The notes: generated from the letters alone by a model not told the origin. A DNA stretch of 15,715 nucleotides from WAPX01 sp964622075 (GCA_964622075.1 CAZUMR010000026.1:1-15715); one strand, 5' to 3'. Counted from the stretch's first letter, positions 1 through 8,626 are shown. Translations and numbers: made by a program.

Positions 1-1702
1 TGGGATTCCCGTAATACATGTATATCGTCGTAGTTCCGGGAGATATTCTGCTAACATTGACCCATATTAGCGCCTCGTTTCCATAATCCCAGTACTCTAT
101 CCAGTATGGCAGTACATTACCATTGCTGTCCACGAACCTTATGTCTTTGCCAGTTGAAGATACATTGTTCCAGTCAAAACTGCTGTTCAGCGTAACGAGA
201 ACCTGATAGTTCGTTAAAGTTGAACTTCCTCCATACGATATGTTTATCGGGACACGGTACTTCCAGTCGAAGTTCCACCAGCTCCTCAACAGCGGGTTGT
301 TTGGCACTCCCGTTACGCTGAGGTTTAAGGTATCGTAACTTCCGGCGATGTAGGCTATTAAGGTAGCACTGCCGTTACTTCTTGCTGTGGCCTCTACCCC
401 CGCAACTCCACCACTGCCTGTTTGTGCTGCAGTCGTGTTAAGGCTGACAACAGAGCTGTTGGTTGTTACAAAGTTCACGTTTACTCCCTGAATACCACTG
501 CCGAGGTAAGTAACGCTGACGTTAAGGAGCTTTGTATATCCCTGCTGCGTAACGTTCCACTCGTTTCCGTAATAGCTGTCAAGAACACTCTTATCCTGCC
601 ACTTTACAAGCAGAGGTCCTGAAGATGATGGTGCTGGGATAGCCCTGACAGTCACATCATAGGAAACACTGCCGTATGGTGTTGTAAAAACGATCTCTCC
701 ACTCCCCGGATTTCTCGCCAGAAAGTTAACGTAGGCCTTTCCATCGTATCCCGTTTTGAGTTCAGATGGGTAAACGTCTCCAATCCCGTTGGTTACTTTG
801 ACCTGAACGTCAACACCACTTAATGGCTGGAAGTACCTGTTTACGACCTCTATTCCGAAACTTCTTGCCTCTCCTTCTGTTATGGCTGCAGTTTTGCTTC
901 CAAGCAGGAAAACCCTCCCTCCTGCACTGACAGGAGAGCTCGAAGACGAAACGCCAAGCTCCACCCTGTATATTCTGAAATTCAGTGTTGCATACGGGAC
1001 TGTGAAAGAGACGACATTTCCGCTAACATTAGCTCCATACTTTTTCCAGTAATCAGGGTAAAAACTTGGAAAACTAATCTTAATATTTCTTGCCTCCACG
1101 CTTCCAGAGGAAACGGGAGCGAGTATCAGGTTCTCGGGAGAGTTAGACGAAATCGAAAACTCTTTTCCTTCAATTCCAACAACATTCACGACTCCCGGTA
1201 CCACCATCTTCTGCTGAACTACGGGGATTATTGCCTTTCCAGCTTTTTTAAACAGTGCTGTACATTCATACGTTAATTTTTCTTTTGGATAGTAGTAAAA
1301 ACCGGGAGTCAGGTTAATTCTCTTTGTGATAACAGTCATGCTCTCATTTTCCACACTACCATTCGGCAAAATCGCCTGAAAAGATAGGCTTACACTCACG
1401 TTTTTCACGCTCAGACTGTAGGATGCGGAGGGCGGAGTCAGGAGGAACAGGTAATTTGGATAGTTGACATTCGGGATCTCTATTTCAACAGCCTTGCCCG
1501 AAACAGATTCGGATGAGAGTTCTGAGAATCTGGACACGTACTCTTTCATAACCTCAGCCTCATACCTTTCACATATTTTCGGAACTTCGAAACTCTGTAC
1601 TACACTGAGCATTAACATTGAAATCATCATGAGCAGTATGAATCCGACAAGTACTGATACTCCTCTGTTGTCAAGTCTCATCAGATTACAGTTCTCTTTC
1701 AT
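1..1702 (-). CDS. Large prepilin-like surface protein with Ig-like and DUF2341 domains (3' end outside window)
   Basis: An uninterrupted minus-strand frame runs from an ATG at 1702 to the window edge (567 codons, stop not seen). In-frame TGA and TAA lie just before the ATG, so it cannot start further upstream; a second ATG is at codon 8. The N-terminus has the form of an archaeal class III (type IV prepilin) signal: basic/polar residues, then NRG followed by VS and a hydrophobic segment at about residues 15-35. The rest is Ser/Thr/Asn-rich with more than a dozen N-x-S/T sequons. Two Ig-like (Big_1-type) beta domains are suggested at about 275-345 and 380-460. From about residue 475 a DUF2341-type domain begins (WWNFDWKYRVPINIS, then DIRF, LPYWIEYWD and YMYYGNP). 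Known: such signals direct export and assembly by FlaI/PilB-type ATPases, and one is encoded divergently. Inferred: a surface adhesin or pseudopilin. The domain limits are estimates, and the fold of the 36-275 region is not recognised. Confidence 0.85.
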   Translation of the reverse strand, partial: MKENCNLMRLDNRGVSVLVGFILLMMISMLMLSVVQSFEVPKICERYEAEVMKEYVSRFSELSSESVSGKAVEIEIPNVNYPNYLFLLTPPSASYSLSVKNVSVSLSFQAILPNGSVENESMTVITKRINLTPGFYYYPKEKLTYECTALFKKAGKAIIPVVQQKMVVPGVVNVVGIEGKEFSISSNSPENLILAPVSSGSVEARNIKISFPSFYPDYWKKYGANVSGNVVSFTVPYATLNFRIYRVELGVSSSSSPVSAGGRVFLLGSKTAAITEGEARSFGIEVVNRYFQPLSGVDVQVKVTNGIGDVYPSELKTGYDGKAYVNFLARNPGSGEIVFTTPYGSVSYDVTVRAIPAPSSSGPLLVKWQDKSVLDSYYGNEWNVTQQGYTKLLNVSVTYLGSGIQGVNVNFVTTNSSVVSLNTTAAQTGSGGVAGVEATARSNGSATLIAYIAGSYDTLNLSVTGVPNNPLLRSWWNFDWKYRVPINISYGGSSTLTNYQVLVTLNSSFDWNNVSSTGKDIRFVDSNGNVLPYWIEYWDYGNEALIWVNVSRISPGTTTIYMYYGNP

Positions 1703-1734
1703 GGGTTATCAACCCTGAGGTTATTATCATGGTC

Positions 1735-1758
1735 ATAATTTTCTCGGAAGCTTTATTA
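1735..1758. promoter_or_regulatory. Back-to-back divergent TATA boxes of the secretion locus
   Basis: On the plus strand TTTATTA at 1752-1758 lies about 31 bases before the ATG at 1786. On the minus strand AAAATTAT (1742-1735) lies about 36 bases before the ATG at 1702. Both spacings suit archaeal TATA boxes with short leaders, and the two boxes are only about 10 bases apart. The matches are by eye and modest. Confidence 0.4.
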
Positions 1759-1785
1759 GCGTTCTGCAGTTTAGACGTTAATAGC

Positions 1786-3384
1786 ATGATGAGCACAGTC
1801 AGGCAAAAATTAAACGTTCTGCCCGATTACTACGAAAAACTCGTCGAACTGATAGAGAGCGGGGAAGTAGTTGACCTCAATGTAAGATGCGAGACAGAAG
1901 TTAAAAGTGAGGAGAAGGTTCTTGACACTTACTGGATAGTGCCACATCTCTCGCAGGCGTGTATAGTTTCCAATCAGGATACTGGCAGAAAGAGATACCT
2001 GCTTCTCGAACCGCTGATGAGTGAGGAGGAAGCCAAGCTTGTCAACATCTTTTACAGGGATATGAAAAAACTTCTTGCCTTTCTCAGCTTTGAAAAGCCG
2101 GGGGGTGTGACGGATAAAATTTCCCTGATATTCGAATGCTTTGAAAAGTTAACAAAAGAGCACTCAGTTGAAATGAAAGAAAATTTGAAATATAAGATTT
2201 TGTATTATCTATTCCGGGACTTTGTTGGTTTTGGCGTCATAGATGGATTGATGAACGATCCAAATCTTGAGGACATATCGTGTGACGGGTATGGAATTCC
2301 AGTTTACGTATTTCACAGAAAGTACGGAAGTATGGCGACCAACGTTCAGCTGAGCCATTCGCAACTTGACAACTTCGTGTTAATTCTGTGTCAAAAAGCC
2401 GGGAAGTTTGTCTCTCATGCAAATCCCCTTGTAGATGCAACACTTCCAGATGGCAGCAGGCTGCAGGTTACCTACGGCACGGAGGTGACTCCAAGAGGTA
2501 CTTCCTTCACAATAAGAAAGTTCAGGGCAAGCCCGTACACGCCGGTAGATCTAATGAGAACAGGAACCATGAGTGCAGAAATGCTCGCTTACTTCTGGCT
2601 GCTTGTTGAGCACAAGATGAACTTCATGGTCATAGGAGAAACTGCAAGCGGTAAGACCACCACTTTAAACGCTCTGATGATGTTTATACCTCCTGATGCC
2701 AAGGTTGTGTCCATAGAAGATACAAGGGAGATTGCACTCTACCACGAAAACTGGATAGCTGAGGTTACAAAAGTTGGATTTGCGGGAGAGGAAGGAATAA
2801 CAATGTACGATCTTCTGAAGGCAGCTTTAAGGCAGAGACCTGACTACATAATAGTTGGAGAAGTTAGAGGTAGAGAAGCACAGACCCTTTTTCAAGCAAT
2901 GAGTACGGGACATGCCGCTTACGCAACCCTTCACGCTGGTAGCATCAGCCAGCTCGTTTACAGGCTTGAGAACGAGCCTCTCAACGTTCCAAGAATAATG
3001 ATACAGTTTCTTGACGCTGTAATAGTTCAATCTCTCTGGGCCTCTGGAGGTGTTAGAAAGAGGAGAGTACTTGAAGTTGACGAGATATTTGGAATAGATG
3101 CCATTAGCAGGGAAATGCTCGTCAACCCCCTCTTCAAGTGGGATCCGGCATCTGACAGTTTTATTCAGGAATCAGATTCAAAGAAAGTCGAAAAGATAGC
3201 TTCACTGCTTGGAAAGGACGCATTTGAAGTTCTGGAGGAGATTCGGAGGAGGGCAGAGTATCTGAAACTCTTGGAGAAGGCAGACGTCAGAGACTTCAGG
3301 GATTTTGTTGAAGCGGTTCAGCTGTACTACAGCAATCCTGAGAGGGCTTTGAAAAAGTACGGTAGTGAGGGGGTGGAAAGTTGA
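1786..3384 (+). CDS. Type II/IV secretion (archaeal pilus/archaellum-type) hexameric ATPase
   Basis: A cytoplasmic AAA-like motor ATPase of the GspE/PilB/FlaI/VirB11 superfamily, which would power assembly of a pilus-like fibre or secretion through the membrane protein encoded next. Numbering from the ATG at 1786 (532 residues): Walker A GETASGKTT at 284-292, Asp box EDTRE at 311-315, Walker B DYIIVGEVRG at 353-362 and His box GHAAYATLHAG at 375-385. All are intact. A long N-terminal domain (about 1-200) precedes the ATPase core and a helical tail follows. The frame can be extended to an ATG at 1729, which has a weak GAGGT element, but that adds an odd hydrophobic stretch and the TATA-like box at 1752-1758 would lie inside it, so 1786 (or the adjacent ATG at 1789) is preferred. 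Its stop overlaps the next start (TTGA), indicating coupled translation. The family is certain; the exact machine is not. Confidence 0.93.
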   Translation: MMSTVRQKLNVLPDYYEKLVELIESGEVVDLNVRCETEVKSEEKVLDTYWIVPHLSQACIVSNQDTGRKRYLLLEPLMSEEEAKLVNIFYRDMKKLLAFLSFEKPGGVTDKISLIFECFEKLTKEHSVEMKENLKYKILYYLFRDFVGFGVIDGLMNDPNLEDISCDGYGIPVYVFHRKYGSMATNVQLSHSQLDNFVLILCQKAGKFVSHANPLVDATLPDGSRLQVTYGTEVTPRGTSFTIRKFRASPYTPVDLMRTGTMSAEMLAYFWLLVEHKMNFMVIGETASGKTTTLNALMMFIPPDAKVVSIEDTREIALYHENWIAEVTKVGFAGEEGITMYDLLKAALRQRPDYIIVGEVRGREAQTLFQAMSTGHAAYATLHAGSISQLVYRLENEPLNVPRIMIQFLDAVIVQSLWASGGVRKRRVLEVDEIFGIDAISREMLVNPLFKWDPASDSFIQESDSKKVEKIASLLGKDAFEVLEEIRRRAEYLKLLEKADVRDFRDFVEAVQLYYSNPERALKKYGSEGVES

Positions 3385-5306
3385 TAGAAAGGCTGCCAGT
3401 TCCCGAATTCCTCGTTAGATTTTACTCGAGGAAGGCGGGAAAATTGAGAAGGCTGGAAAGGCAGATTGAAAGTGCAAGGTTATCGATCACAACTCAAAGG
3501 CTTCTTGCAATTTCCCTGCTTTACTCTCTCATCACGTTTGCCCTTGTTACGATTTTCGAGCTCGTCATTTACTATTTTCACAGGGAGACAGTACTGTACC
3601 TTGCGGAGGAACTGGGGCTTAGAATTCTGAATCTGGTAAGTCAGATTGGAGTAAGAACGAACTCTTACTACATTGAGAGTCTGGCAGTTAAGCTTTACAC
3701 GTACGGAAACCTGAAGGTTGGCCTTGCAGTTATAGCATCAATCTGTCTGATTTCGACCGTTTTAATTGCCGGGATAGTCAGACTTCTGATTCTTGCATAT
3801 CCTGAAATAGTTTGCTCCCGCAGGAAAGGTGAGATCAACGTTTACCTGCCTCACGCCGTTAACATGATGTACGGAATGGCAAGCGGAGGCATTTCAGCTT
3901 ACGACATGGTCAAGGCGGTGGCGGAAGCAAGATTCATGTTTGGTGAGCTCAGCAGGGAGTTTGAAACCATTGTGAATCTTGTGGAGATCTTTGATGATGA
4001 TCTGATAACTGCTATGAACTACGTAAGAGAGACGACGCCAAGCGAGGAACTTTCAAGTTTTCTTGATGATTTCATGTTCATACTTAAAGGAGGAGGTAAC
4101 CTGAGCTCCTACTTTGCGAGCAAATCAAGAGATCTTCTGCAGAAGGAAGAGGTAAGTTACTCCGGCTACATCGAGTTCCTGAGTTTGCTGGCCGAAACTT
4201 ATCTGTCCGTTTTCATACTTTTCCCGCTCTTTCTCCTTATAATCCTCGTCGTTATGAAGGTTACCGGGGAGAATTTCCTTAAATCCTATCTTTATGCCCT
4301 GTATTTTGTTCTTCCAATCTCCGGAGCTTTCTTCATTTACCTTATAAAATCGTCCCTTCCGGTTGCTCCGGCCAAATTCGTGAAGGTGCACTTTGGGGAA
4401 GATAATTTGCAAGTCAGAACGGGAGATGTGGAAACGGGTTTCAGAATAATGAAGTTTAGAAGGGCACTGAGAAGAGTTATTAACGTCATGCTCTCCCCGT
4501 TCAGAACGGAAATTTACGTGGTGGATCTGAAAGTAGTTCTGTTTTACGTCATCGTTTTTTCTGTCATTATCAGCTACCTGTTTTACAAATTTTTACCGGA
4601 GTACCTGTTTCCTGCTGCAATTTCCTCGTTTTCTCTGCCGCTTATAGTTTTTTTTGAAGTGAGAGAAAGGAAGACGAGAAAAATAGAATCCAGAATACCC
4701 GAGATATTCAGAGAGCTTGCCCTGCTGAATGAAGCGGGACTGACGATAATTGAGAGCCTGAAAATCCTCAGCAACCTTGACTTTGGTGAGCTAACAAGAG
4801 AACTCAGAATTGTTAGGGGCAGGATGGAGTGGGGAGAACCTGTGGCGAGAGCCTTCAGGCTCATGGAGGAGAGGGTCAGGAGTGAAATAATGGCCAAGGT
4901 AATTCCGGTATCTGTAAAGGTTCTGGAAGTTTCACCAACATTTAAAGACGCCTTTCATACCGTTTCACACTTTGCAGAGGCAGAGGTCATGCTGAGGGAG
5001 AGAATAAGGAACGGCATGCTCCTTTACGTAGTTATAATTTATATGTCGATATCTGTTTTTCTTGTTGTTGTTTACGTGCTGATACACAACATGTTCTCAG
5101 CTCTTCACCTCTCATCAAACCAGCACGTCGCATTCATAAACGTTCAGTTTCTGAAGGATGTGTTTTACAGGGTGGCTATACTTGTCAGTCTGATTTCCGG
5201 GATAATCGCCGGAGTTATAGGTAACGGTAAGATTCTGAGTGGTTTGAAGCACTCGTACTTCTTCCTGATGATGACGTACATCGTCTTTACATACCTGCTG
5301 AGGTAA
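3381..5306 (+). CDS. TadC/GspF-type secretion platform membrane protein with two F domains
   Basis: The inner-membrane platform partner of the upstream ATPase. The 641-residue protein carries two copies of the T2SS-F type module. The first is at about 157-290 (LPHAVNMMYGMASGGISAYDMV, then a hydrophobic hairpin at 270-323). The second is at about 440-565 (IPEIFRELALLNEAGLTIIESL, then a segment at 546-568). Further membrane segments are near 41-66, 112-140, 383-426, 597-613 and 625-640, so roughly eight to ten in all. The duplicated arrangement is usual for archaeal pilus/archaellum-type F proteins. It starts at TTG 3381, inside the stop of the ATPase gene, with GGGGGTGGA as Shine-Dalgarno just before. 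No other pilus gene (prepilin peptidase, small pilin) follows; the next gene is pheS. The family is clear; the substrate is inferred from the divergent neighbour. Confidence 0.92.
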   Translation: MIERLPVPEFLVRFYSRKAGKLRRLERQIESARLSITTQRLLAISLLYSLITFALVTIFELVIYYFHRETVLYLAEELGLRILNLVSQIGVRTNSYYIESLAVKLYTYGNLKVGLAVIASICLISTVLIAGIVRLLILAYPEIVCSRRKGEINVYLPHAVNMMYGMASGGISAYDMVKAVAEARFMFGELSREFETIVNLVEIFDDDLITAMNYVRETTPSEELSSFLDDFMFILKGGGNLSSYFASKSRDLLQKEEVSYSGYIEFLSLLAETYLSVFILFPLFLLIILVVMKVTGENFLKSYLYALYFVLPISGAFFIYLIKSSLPVAPAKFVKVHFGEDNLQVRTGDVETGFRIMKFRRALRRVINVMLSPFRTEIYVVDLKVVLFYVIVFSVIISYLFYKFLPEYLFPAAISSFSLPLIVFFEVRERKTRKIESRIPEIFRELALLNEAGLTIIESLKILSNLDFGELTRELRIVRGRMEWGEPVARAFRLMEERVRSEIMAKVIPVSVKVLEVSPTFKDAFHTVSHFAEAEVMLRERIRNGMLLYVVIIYMSISVFLVVVYVLIHNMFSALHLSSNQHVAFINVQFLKDVFYRVAILVSLISGIIAGVIGNGKILSGLKHSYFFLMMTYIVFTYLLR

Positions 5307-5323
5307 CTTGCGCATAGATAGCA

Positions 5324-5334
5324 AATAATTTTAA
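5324..5334 (+). promoter_or_regulatory. Promoter (TATA box) of pheS-pheT
   Basis: AATAATTTTAA centred about 28 bases before the pheS ATG at 5357. No Shine-Dalgarno precedes that ATG, so the mRNA is probably leaderless. Confidence 0.55.
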
Positions 5335-5356
5335 CAACCTCCTCCGCCTAAGGACG

Positions 5357-6793
5357 ATGCTATCGCCAGTAGAGATCACGCTAATTAAGGCTCTGAAAAA
5401 GGGAAGGTATGGAGTCGAGGAAGCTGCAAAAAAAGCCGGAATTAAAAAAGATGCTGTGCTGAAAGCAGCTCACCTACTGCAGGAGAAGGGTTACGCCGAA
5501 GTCATCACGGAATTGAAGAGGAAATACTACCTCACGGAAGAGGGAAAGAGGTATCTGAAAGAGGGGCTTCCAGAGGAGAGACTCGTAAGACTGATTGAAG
5601 AGGGAACTGACAGAATAGACGAACTGAAAGAGCTTATGGGAAAGGCCGAATTTGGAATTGCTCTTGGATGGCTGAGGAAGAAAGGGGCTGTTAGCGTTGA
5701 AGAAGGAAAACTCAAACTCATTAAAAAACCTGTTTTTGAGGAGAGGGAATGGCTAAAGGCTATAGAGGAAGGAAAGGAAATTGAGGAGAGCAAGATCAAG
5801 CAGCTGATGAGGAGGAAACTTGTTGATTACGAGGAGAGCAAGGACATCTACATAGACATCAGGGAAGTGCCTGAGGCCGAGCTCAAGGCTTACGTGGCTG
5901 ATTTAACTCCTGAAATTATAAAGTCCGGAGAGTGGAAGGGTAAGGAGTTTTTGAAGTACGATATAACTGTTCCATCAAAAGAAATATTTGCAGCTAAGAT
6001 TCATCCTTACGAGAGGATAATCAGGGAGTGCAGGAAGATCTTTCTTGAAATGGGATTTACCGAGATCAAGGGTAACTACGTTCAGCCCTCTTTCTGGAAC
6101 TTCGATGCACTGTTTCAGCCTCAGGATCATCCGGCAAGAGATATGCAGGATACTTTCTATCTGGACAGGTACGTTGACCTTAAGGAAGAATTCGAGAAAG
6201 GTTACGTGGAGAGAGTTAAAGAAACGCACGAAAACGGATGGATTACTGGTTCTACTGGATGGGGTGGGAAGTGGGATGTGAATAAAGCAAGGCAGCTCGT
6301 CCTGAGAACCCACACCACGGCAATAACAATTCACTACCTCGCACAAAATCCGGAGCCACCTGTCAAGGCGTTCTGCATAGACAGGGTTTACAGGAGAGAG
6401 ACGATAGATGCAACTCACCTTCCGGAGTTTGACCAGCTTGAAGGAGTTGTTCTGGACAGGAATGTCGGATTCAGACATCTTCTTGGACTTTTGAAAGAGT
6501 TCTTTGCCAAGATGGGATTTGAGGACGTCAGGTTTAGACCGGGTTACTTCCCGTACACAGAACCGAGTGTGGAGCCAGAAGTTTACGTGGAAGGTCTTGG
6601 ATGGGTGGAGCTTGGTGGTGCTGGAGTTTTTAGAAAGGAAGTTACGGAGCCACTTGGAATAAAGGGCAGAGTTCTTGCGTGGGGTCTTGGAATTGGAAGG
6701 CTTGCAATGCTGAGGCTCGGGATGAAAGACCTGAGGAGGCTTTACCTGCCTGATGTGGAATGGCTGAGGAAAGTGCCTGCAGTGAAGAGGTAG
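5357..6793 (+). CDS. pheS: Phenylalanine-tRNA ligase alpha subunit
   Basis: The catalytic subunit of the (alpha-beta)2 class II enzyme that charges tRNA-Phe with phenylalanine in the cytoplasm. The 478 residues fit the archaeal/eukaryotic-type alpha subunit. Residues 1-120 contain winged-helix-like segments (VEEAAKKAGIKKDAVLKAAHLL) expected to contact tRNA. Class II motif 1 is at about 216-234 (HPYERIIRECRKIFLEMGF), motif 2 at 338-364 (AFCIDRVYRRE, then HLPEFDQLEGVV) and motif 3 at 442-453 (WGLGIGRLAMLR). The glycine-rich VELGGAGVFRKEV (417-429) belongs to the Phe pocket region. The start is supported by the TATA spacing. pheT follows 29 bases after the stop, an operon layout expected for two subunits of one enzyme. 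Confidence 0.98.
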   Translation: MLSPVEITLIKALKKGRYGVEEAAKKAGIKKDAVLKAAHLLQEKGYAEVITELKRKYYLTEEGKRYLKEGLPEERLVRLIEEGTDRIDELKELMGKAEFGIALGWLRKKGAVSVEEGKLKLIKKPVFEEREWLKAIEEGKEIEESKIKQLMRRKLVDYEESKDIYIDIREVPEAELKAYVADLTPEIIKSGEWKGKEFLKYDITVPSKEIFAAKIHPYERIIRECRKIFLEMGFTEIKGNYVQPSFWNFDALFQPQDHPARDMQDTFYLDRYVDLKEEFEKGYVERVKETHENGWITGSTGWGGKWDVNKARQLVLRTHTTAITIHYLAQNPEPPVKAFCIDRVYRRETIDATHLPEFDQLEGVVLDRNVGFRHLLGLLKEFFAKMGFEDVRFRPGYFPYTEPSVEPEVYVEGLGWVELGGAGVFRKEVTEPLGIKGRVLAWGLGIGRLAMLRLGMKDLRRLYLPDVEWLRKVPAVKR

Positions 6794-6810
6794 GAGAGTA
6801 GAAGAGGTGC

Positions 6811-6825
6811 GGGGGTGATCTCTTG
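6811..6825 (+). promoter_or_regulatory. Shine-Dalgarno and TTG start of pheT
   Basis: GGGGGTGATC at 6811-6820 matches the archaeal 16S 3' end at nearly every base and precedes TTG at 6823-6825. It fixes the rare-codon start, which opens the protein exactly at the conserved PVVTLYWDELERLVG. Confidence 0.8.
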
Positions 6826-8469
6826 CCAGTAGTCACGCTTTACTGGGATGAACTTGAAAGGCTCGTTGGTGTTGACAGAGAAACGATTCTTTCAAAACTT
6901 CCGATGCTTGGATGTGACATAGAAAGGGTTGAGGATGATCACGTGGATGTGGAGTTCTTCCCCAACAGACCGGATCTGTACAGCGTGGAGGGTGTTGCAA
7001 GAGCTTTGAGGGGATTCCTTGGAATAGAAACAGGTTATAAGGATTACGAGGTAAAACAGGCTGACTGGAAAATTGTGGTTGATGAAAGTGTGTCTCACGT
7101 AAGGCCGAGGATATGCGGATGCGTTGTCAGAGGTCTGAAGATAACGGACGAGGTAATAAGGTCACTCATGGAAGTTCAGGAAGATCTGCACTGGACGATA
7201 GGTAGAAACAGGAGAAAAATGGCAATAGGTGTCCACGATCTAAGTGTTCTTGAATTTCCTCTGAGATACACAACTGTAGATTCGTCTTTTTCCTTCGTTC
7301 CACTTGACTTTGAGGAGGAAATGAGCATAGAGGAAATACTCGAAAAACACCCGAAAGGCAGGGCATACTCGTTTATACTCGAGAACACGGACAGGTATCC
7401 GATTATTCTTGATGCAAATGGAGAGGTCGTTTCATTCCCTCCAGTTATAAACGCTAACAGGACGAGGCTAACTGAAAAGACGACCGACGTCTTCATAGAC
7501 GTTACGGGTTTTGACAGAAATGTTGACAGAGCTTTAAACATACTTGCCACGATGCTTGCCGATAGAGGCGGGGTTGTGGAAGGTGTCGAGATAATATATC
7601 CGGATCATGTTGAGTACACTCCAGATTTATCACCAGCAAGAATGAGCGTTGACAGGGAGGAGATAGACGCTTTGATGGGATTCTCCCTGAGTGATGGAGA
7701 TATCATCTCATCTCTTGAAAAGATGAGGTTTGGAGTTAACGTGAGAGAAAACTATTTCGAAGTCCTGATACCACCCTACAGAGCCGATATAATGCACCCC
7801 TGGGACGTCATAGAGGATATAGCCATAGGGTACGGATACGACAGGATAAAGCCAGATTATCCAAAAACCGCAACCATAGGCAGAGCTCACGAGTGGAATG
7901 AAATCAGAGATCTTATCAAGGAAATAATGATAGGACTCGGTTATCTGGAAGTTATAACTTTCACACTGACGAGCGAGAGAAATCAGTACGACTACATGAG
8001 GAGGAAGAGACCTGAGCCATGGGAGGGCTACACTCCACTCATGCATCCACTGACTGAGGAGCACACGATAGTCAGGACAGATTTGCTGCCAAAGCTTCTT
8101 GAGGTTCTGTCTGTGAACACGCACTATCCACTCCCCCAGAAGATATTCGAGGTCGGGGATGTCGTTGTAGGTATGAAGAACAGGCTCAGGCTCTCAGCAT
8201 GCTCCACTCACTCAAGGGCGAACTTTGCCGAGGTAAGAAGTCTCGTTCAGGCCGTTATGAGGGAGCTTGACATTGAGTGGGAAGTCAGGGAGAGCGAAGA
8301 CGAAGCTTTCATAGAAGGAAGGAGAGCTGACATAGTTGCCGGGGGAAGAAAGGTAGGCGTTTTTGGGGAGATCCATCCCGAAGTTCTTGAGAACTTTGGA
8401 ATTCCAAACCCTGTTGTGGGTCTGGAGATCGACCTCAGCGAGCTGTTTGACGTTGGAGAACTCATCTGA
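6823..8469 (+). CDS. pheT: Phenylalanine-tRNA ligase beta subunit
   Basis: The structural and editing subunit paired with PheS. The 548 residues match the short archaeal form, which lacks the bacterial N-terminal tRNA-binding extension and C-terminal anticodon domain. Recognisable parts in order are the N-terminal B1-like part (VEFFPNRPDLYSVEGVARAL, 43-62), the B3/B4 editing region (about 85-250, including IGRNRRKMAIGVHDL), the B5 DNA-binding-like fold (about 268-345, ending in PPYRADIMHPWDVIEDIAIGYGYDRI) and the catalytic-like core (about 355-545, including FEVGDVV and GEIHPEVLENFGI). The core lacks the ATP-binding motif residues, as is normal for beta. It is the second gene of the operon, and a T-rich terminator follows directly. 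Confidence 0.98.
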   Translation: MPVVTLYWDELERLVGVDRETILSKLPMLGCDIERVEDDHVDVEFFPNRPDLYSVEGVARALRGFLGIETGYKDYEVKQADWKIVVDESVSHVRPRICGCVVRGLKITDEVIRSLMEVQEDLHWTIGRNRRKMAIGVHDLSVLEFPLRYTTVDSSFSFVPLDFEEEMSIEEILEKHPKGRAYSFILENTDRYPIILDANGEVVSFPPVINANRTRLTEKTTDVFIDVTGFDRNVDRALNILATMLADRGGVVEGVEIIYPDHVEYTPDLSPARMSVDREEIDALMGFSLSDGDIISSLEKMRFGVNVRENYFEVLIPPYRADIMHPWDVIEDIAIGYGYDRIKPDYPKTATIGRAHEWNEIRDLIKEIMIGLGYLEVITFTLTSERNQYDYMRRKRPEPWEGYTPLMHPLTEEHTIVRTDLLPKLLEVLSVNTHYPLPQKIFEVGDVVVGMKNRLRLSACSTHSRANFAEVRSLVQAVMRELDIEWEVRESEDEAFIEGRRADIVAGGRKVGVFGEIHPEVLENFGIPNPVVGLEIDLSELFDVGELI

Positions 8470-8477
8470 TGGAGTCT

Positions 8478-8506
8478 TCTTTTTATTTTTCTTAATTTTT
8501 TCTTAA
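8478..8506 (+). terminator. T-rich terminator after pheT
   Basis: Several T runs (TTTTTATTTTTC, then TTTTTTCTT) begin nine bases after the pheT stop, the form of archaeal intrinsic termination. A weak inverted repeat, TAAGA/TCTTA, at 8504-8520 follows the T tract rather than preceding it. Confidence 0.6.
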
Positions 8507-8526
8507 GATCTGCAGTCTTACCCACC

Positions 8527-8556
8527 ACAGCCTTACAGCCTTACCATTACAGCTTT
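8527..8556. repeat. Short tandem repeat ACAGCCTT in a G-poor spacer
   Basis: ACAGCCTT occurs twice head-to-tail (8527-8534, 8535-8542), and a variant ACAGCTTT is at 8549-8556. It lies between the pheT terminator and the ogg promoter, in a stretch (about 8510-8605) almost free of G on the plus strand. No function is recognised. Confidence 0.55.
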
Positions 8557-8615
8557 ACCCTCTCAAAATCAGGCAAAACTCAACCTCAAACTCGGCTCAC
8601 ACTCAATCGCAAAAT

Positions 8616-8626
8616 CGAAAAATATC
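8616..8626 (+). promoter_or_regulatory. Promoter (TATA box) of the Ogg2 gene
   Basis: CGAAAAATATCC-like element centred about 25 bases before the ATG at 8647, the spacing of a leaderless archaeal transcript. A purine-rich GGGGAG also sits just before the ATG. Confidence 0.5.

Noticed and set aside
422..1718. Plus-strand frames at 422-622 and 1464-1718.
   Set aside because: They lie inside the long, domain-bearing minus-strand surface-protein gene and have no recognisable motifs.
5975..6478. A 167-residue minus-strand frame inside pheS.
   Set aside because: It lies opposite the conserved class II motifs of pheS, has no promoter or ribosome site and resembles no family; a shadow frame.
8504..8520. 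TAAGA/TCTTA inverted repeat as a bacterial-style terminator hairpin.
   Set aside because: The stem follows the T tract instead of preceding it and is only five base pairs; the T-rich tract alone is the better explanation.
8247..8528. A minus-strand frame covering the end of pheT and reaching into the spacer.
   Set aside because: Mostly antisense to conserved pheT sequence, Ser-rich, with no start signals.
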